From assembly GCA_934130005.1 (NCBI GenBank), contig CAKOXD010000001.1:1-64000 (forward strand): a stretch of DNA of 64,000 nt, given 5' to 3'. This document shows, one piece after another, positions 62,377 to 64,000 of the stretch. Within the stretch, counting starts at the first letter, position 1; every line of letters starts with the position of its first letter. Made by a program: the position numbers and the translations under genes. The DNA comes from an uncultured Bacilli bacterium. GTDB lineage: Bacteria > Bacillota_I > Bacilli_A > RF39 > UBA660. A model generated the notes under the pieces. The model was not told where the DNA came from, did not search any database, and saw nothing but the letters and a program-made list of their open reading frames with translations.

Positions 62377-62742
62377 CTACTTTACTATTGTATCTATATC
62401 ATTACCATCTATTTCAATTACGATTTTATTAGGTAAGCATACTATTGTTTCATAACTTTTACTTATATAACCATATTTAGAGCATAAATGAAGAGGACTC
62501 TTTTCTTCTATAACTCTTATTTTATTATTTTTTACTTCTAATTTAACTGTTCCATTATAACCTTTTACTTCATATGTATTATTTTTATTCAAATTAATTT
62601 TTTTTATTAATTTATTATCATAATAAACTTTAGCTATATTATCTTTTTTATTTTTACTATTCAGTATTAATATAAAGAAAAGTGATATAAATAATATACA
62701 TATGATTAAAATCACATCATTTTTATTTAGTTTTATATTCAT
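62377..62742 (-). CDS. Membrane-anchored NusG domain II protein
   Basis: The protein has about 121 residues. One span (7-24) is followed by a small beta-rich domain, TYEVKGYNGTVKLEVKNNKI, ending with SPLHLCSKYGYI and ETIVCLPNKIVIEI. The two-Cys pattern is that of NusG domain II, a widespread extracytoplasmic module. Such proteins (EetA, as I recall) accompany ApbE and FMN-binding lipoproteins in electron-transfer clusters. The start at 62742 is uncertain; an ATG 15 bases upstream is in frame, and both lie inside the end of apbE. Confidence 0.78.
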   Translation of the reverse strand: MNIKLNKNDVILIICILFISLFFILILNSKNKKDNIAKVYYDNKLIKKINLNKNNTYEVKGYNGTVKLEVKNNKIRVIEEKSPLHLCSKYGYISKSYETIVCLPNKIVIEIDGNDIDTIVK

Positions 62743-63736
62743 ATTTATCAAATCCATCTGATTTTATTATTTTATCATCATTTGTATACCATACAGCTTC
62801 TACATTTTCTAGACTATTAACATATTTTAATCCATCGTCTATATTTAATAAAAATAAATATGTAGATAAAATATCAGCTAGTGCACTATCACTTGTTACT
62901 ACTGTAACACTTTTCATATTGTCTGTTGGATATAATGTTTTGGGATTTATTATATGATGATATTTTTTTTCATTATATTCGTAATATCTTTCATATCCAC
63001 CGCTTGTTACAACAGCAATATTACTTCCCTTTACTATATCGAATATATCATCTTTACTATTAGGATCTTCTATTCCAATTAAATAATCCTTTTTATTTTT
63101 ATCTCCAACTAATACATTTCCGCCAGCATTTATTAAAAATTTATTTATATTCTGTTTTTTTAAATATTCTCCAACTACTTTCGTTGTATATCCTTTAGCA
63201 ATACTTCCTAAATCAATATTAGGATGATTATTTTTTATTTTTCCATCTTTTAATTCTATTTTTATATTATTATTTGCTTTTTCTAATTCTTCAATGCTTG
63301 GTACTCCATTTTTATTATCTCTATATTTTTTCCATACATCTATAACATTTCCCATACTTATATCTACTAATCCATTTGTTTTATCATAATAGTCAATTCC
63401 ATAGGAAATTATATCATATAATTCCTTATCTATTTTTATATATTCTTCTTCACTTTTATTATTTTTAATATAATATATATTTTTAATATTGTCATATTCA
63501 TTATATCTATCTGTTAATTTATGATATTTTTTATAAATATTTTCTATTTCATCTAAATATTTATCTGCATCTTTTTTATTTATATCATAAAGCTTTACAT
63601 ATATATAAGTATCCATATAGAAAAATTTTCTTGTATAATCTTTTTTTCTATTATTATTATATATAAATAAAAAAATAAAAATAAGTATCAATATCGGTAT
63701 TATACTCCATATAATTTTATTGATTTTATCTTGCAT
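62723..63736 (-). CDS. apbE: FAD:protein FMN transferase ApbE (membrane-anchored)
   Basis: ApbE moves FMN from FAD to a Thr in SGAT-type motifs of extracytoplasmic flavoproteins. The 337 residues have an N-terminal anchor (7-26). The catalytic domain carries KKFFYMDTYIYVKLY-like start residues, DLGSIAKGYTTKVV, NAGGNVLVGD, TSGGYERYYEY, HHIINPKT, and the metal block SALADILSTYLF. Targets in this window are the RnfD-G fusion (T176, T452) and the lipoprotein (T139). GGTGATGAT precedes the ATG. It is first in the four-gene operon. Confidence 0.95.
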   Translation of the reverse strand: MQDKINKIIWSIIPILILIFIFLFIYNNNRKKDYTRKFFYMDTYIYVKLYDINKKDADKYLDEIENIYKKYHKLTDRYNEYDNIKNIYYIKNNKSEEEYIKIDKELYDIISYGIDYYDKTNGLVDISMGNVIDVWKKYRDNKNGVPSIEELEKANNNIKIELKDGKIKNNHPNIDLGSIAKGYTTKVVGEYLKKQNINKFLINAGGNVLVGDKNKKDYLIGIEDPNSKDDIFDIVKGSNIAVVTSGGYERYYEYNEKKYHHIINPKTLYPTDNMKSVTVVTSDSALADILSTYLFLLNIDDGLKYVNSLENVEAVWYTNDDKIIKSDGFDKYEYKTK

Positions 63737-63773
63737 ATCATCACCATATTAATTATATCATTTAATTTAAAAA

Positions 63774-63797
63774 GAAAAAAGAAGTTTATTCTTCTTT
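63774..63797 (-). terminator. Terminator after the partial glycosyltransferase gene
   Basis: AAAGAAG (63778-63784) pairs with CTTCTTT (63791-63797), loop TTTATT. On the minus strand it is followed by a T-rich run. Confidence 0.6.
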
Positions 63798-64000
63798 CAT
63801 AACATTTTCGTATACTTTTATCAATTCTTTTCCTACTTTTTTTACATCACGAGAAAGTGCTACTTCATAAGCTTTTTCTGTTAAATCTGGTAATTCGTTA
63901 TTAAGTATTTTTTTTATTTTAATTTCAAACTCATCAACATTCTTTGCTTTATAAACATTAACAGAATCTTCTAGCCATTCACTAAACACAGGAATATCTC
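63786..64000 (-). CDS. C-terminus of a GT-B glycosyltransferase (partial)
   Basis: The frame is open to the right edge of the window, so the gene starts outside it. The visible 71 residues (IPVFSEWLEDSVN, then DEFEIKIKKILNNE and AYEVALSRDVKKVGKELIKVYENV) have the end pattern of GT1/GT4 glycosyltransferases. The acceptor-side loop is followed by a helical tail. An enzyme of lipid or cell-wall glycosylation is likely. The donor and acceptor cannot be told from this part. Confidence 0.6.
   Translation of the reverse strand, partial: DIPVFSEWLEDSVNVYKAKNVDEFEIKIKKILNNELPDLTEKAYEVALSRDVKKVGKELIKVYENVMKEE

Overview
The window is a very AT-rich chromosomal segment, densely packed with genes, and reads as standard bacterial code. 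UGA is a real stop: it ends the rnfA gene at 8970 and hemW at 24379, and Trp is encoded by TGG. The gene set is that of a low-GC Bacillota. It includes a T-box leader on pheST, the Bacillus-type blocks dnaG-rpoD-trmK-yqfQ and U32-U32-greA, the gpr/rpsT pair and the ylbL/ylbJ pair. Sporulation-type genes (gpr, spoIIM, ylbJ, a yqfQ/VrrA-like coat protein, a possible spoIIID) sit in what looks like a compact anaerobe genome. An uncultured gut Bacilli lineage near Erysipelotrichia/RF39 is my best guess, by inference only. No tRNA, rRNA, CRISPR array, insertion sequence or prophage is visible.

Layout. 0-4.2 kb: a coat-like small protein, a membrane-anchored HTH regulator with a partner membrane protein, then rnhB, a DHH phosphoesterase and an MBL hydrolase. 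4.2-4.43 kb: no protein gene, but four tandem 11-bp TTCACATAA-type units in front of a -10 box and, about 150 bp on, an intrinsic terminator, which suggests a regulated small RNA. 4.5-9.4 kb: a rearranged Rnf operon: rnfC, an rnfD-rnfG fusion, a 28-codon ORF, a Cys-His-Asp protein of unknown role, rnfE, rnfA, a 43-aa Cys4 membrane peptide and a truncated rnfB. 9.4-13.3 kb: tRNA-hydroxylation U32 proteins, greA and tig. 13.4-14.6 kb: a type IV pilin fused to a phage-tail-collar/HxH fibre-like C-terminus, put out of frame by a run of seven G. 14.7-31.9 kb: housekeeping genes, including pheST, mscL, a phospholipid/acyl cluster, hemW, tmk, uvsE, dnaG, rpoD and trmK. 32.4-36.7 kb: type IV pilus genes pilC and pilD, a major pilin and two secreted partners. 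36.7-54.6 kb: rarA, xer, deoB, dps, a VanY-type peptidase, zupT, a clostripain-like protease, mnmA, spoIIM, gpr, rpsT and a ylbL-like protease. 54.7-58.2 kb: ylbJ, two pseudopilins and pilB. 58.3-64 kb: holA, an OmpR-family two-component system, and an apbE / NusG-II / Gx-transporter / FMN-lipoprotein operon, ending in a partial glycosyltransferase.

How they fit together. The ApbE flavin transferase at 62.7-63.7 kb can flavinylate three candidate sites in the window: the RnfD-type SAT motif and RnfG-type SGAT motif of the fused RnfD-G, and the SGVT motif of the lipoprotein. Rnf and the apbE operon therefore probably form one flavin-based membrane electron-transfer system. The response-regulator promoter carries two TTCA-type 11-bp units with the same spacing to its -10 as the 4.2-kb array, so this two-component system may control the putative small RNA and itself. 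The pilus genes are scattered over three loci but together supply ATPase, platform protein, prepilin peptidase, major pilin, pseudopilins and the switchable fibre-tipped pilin.
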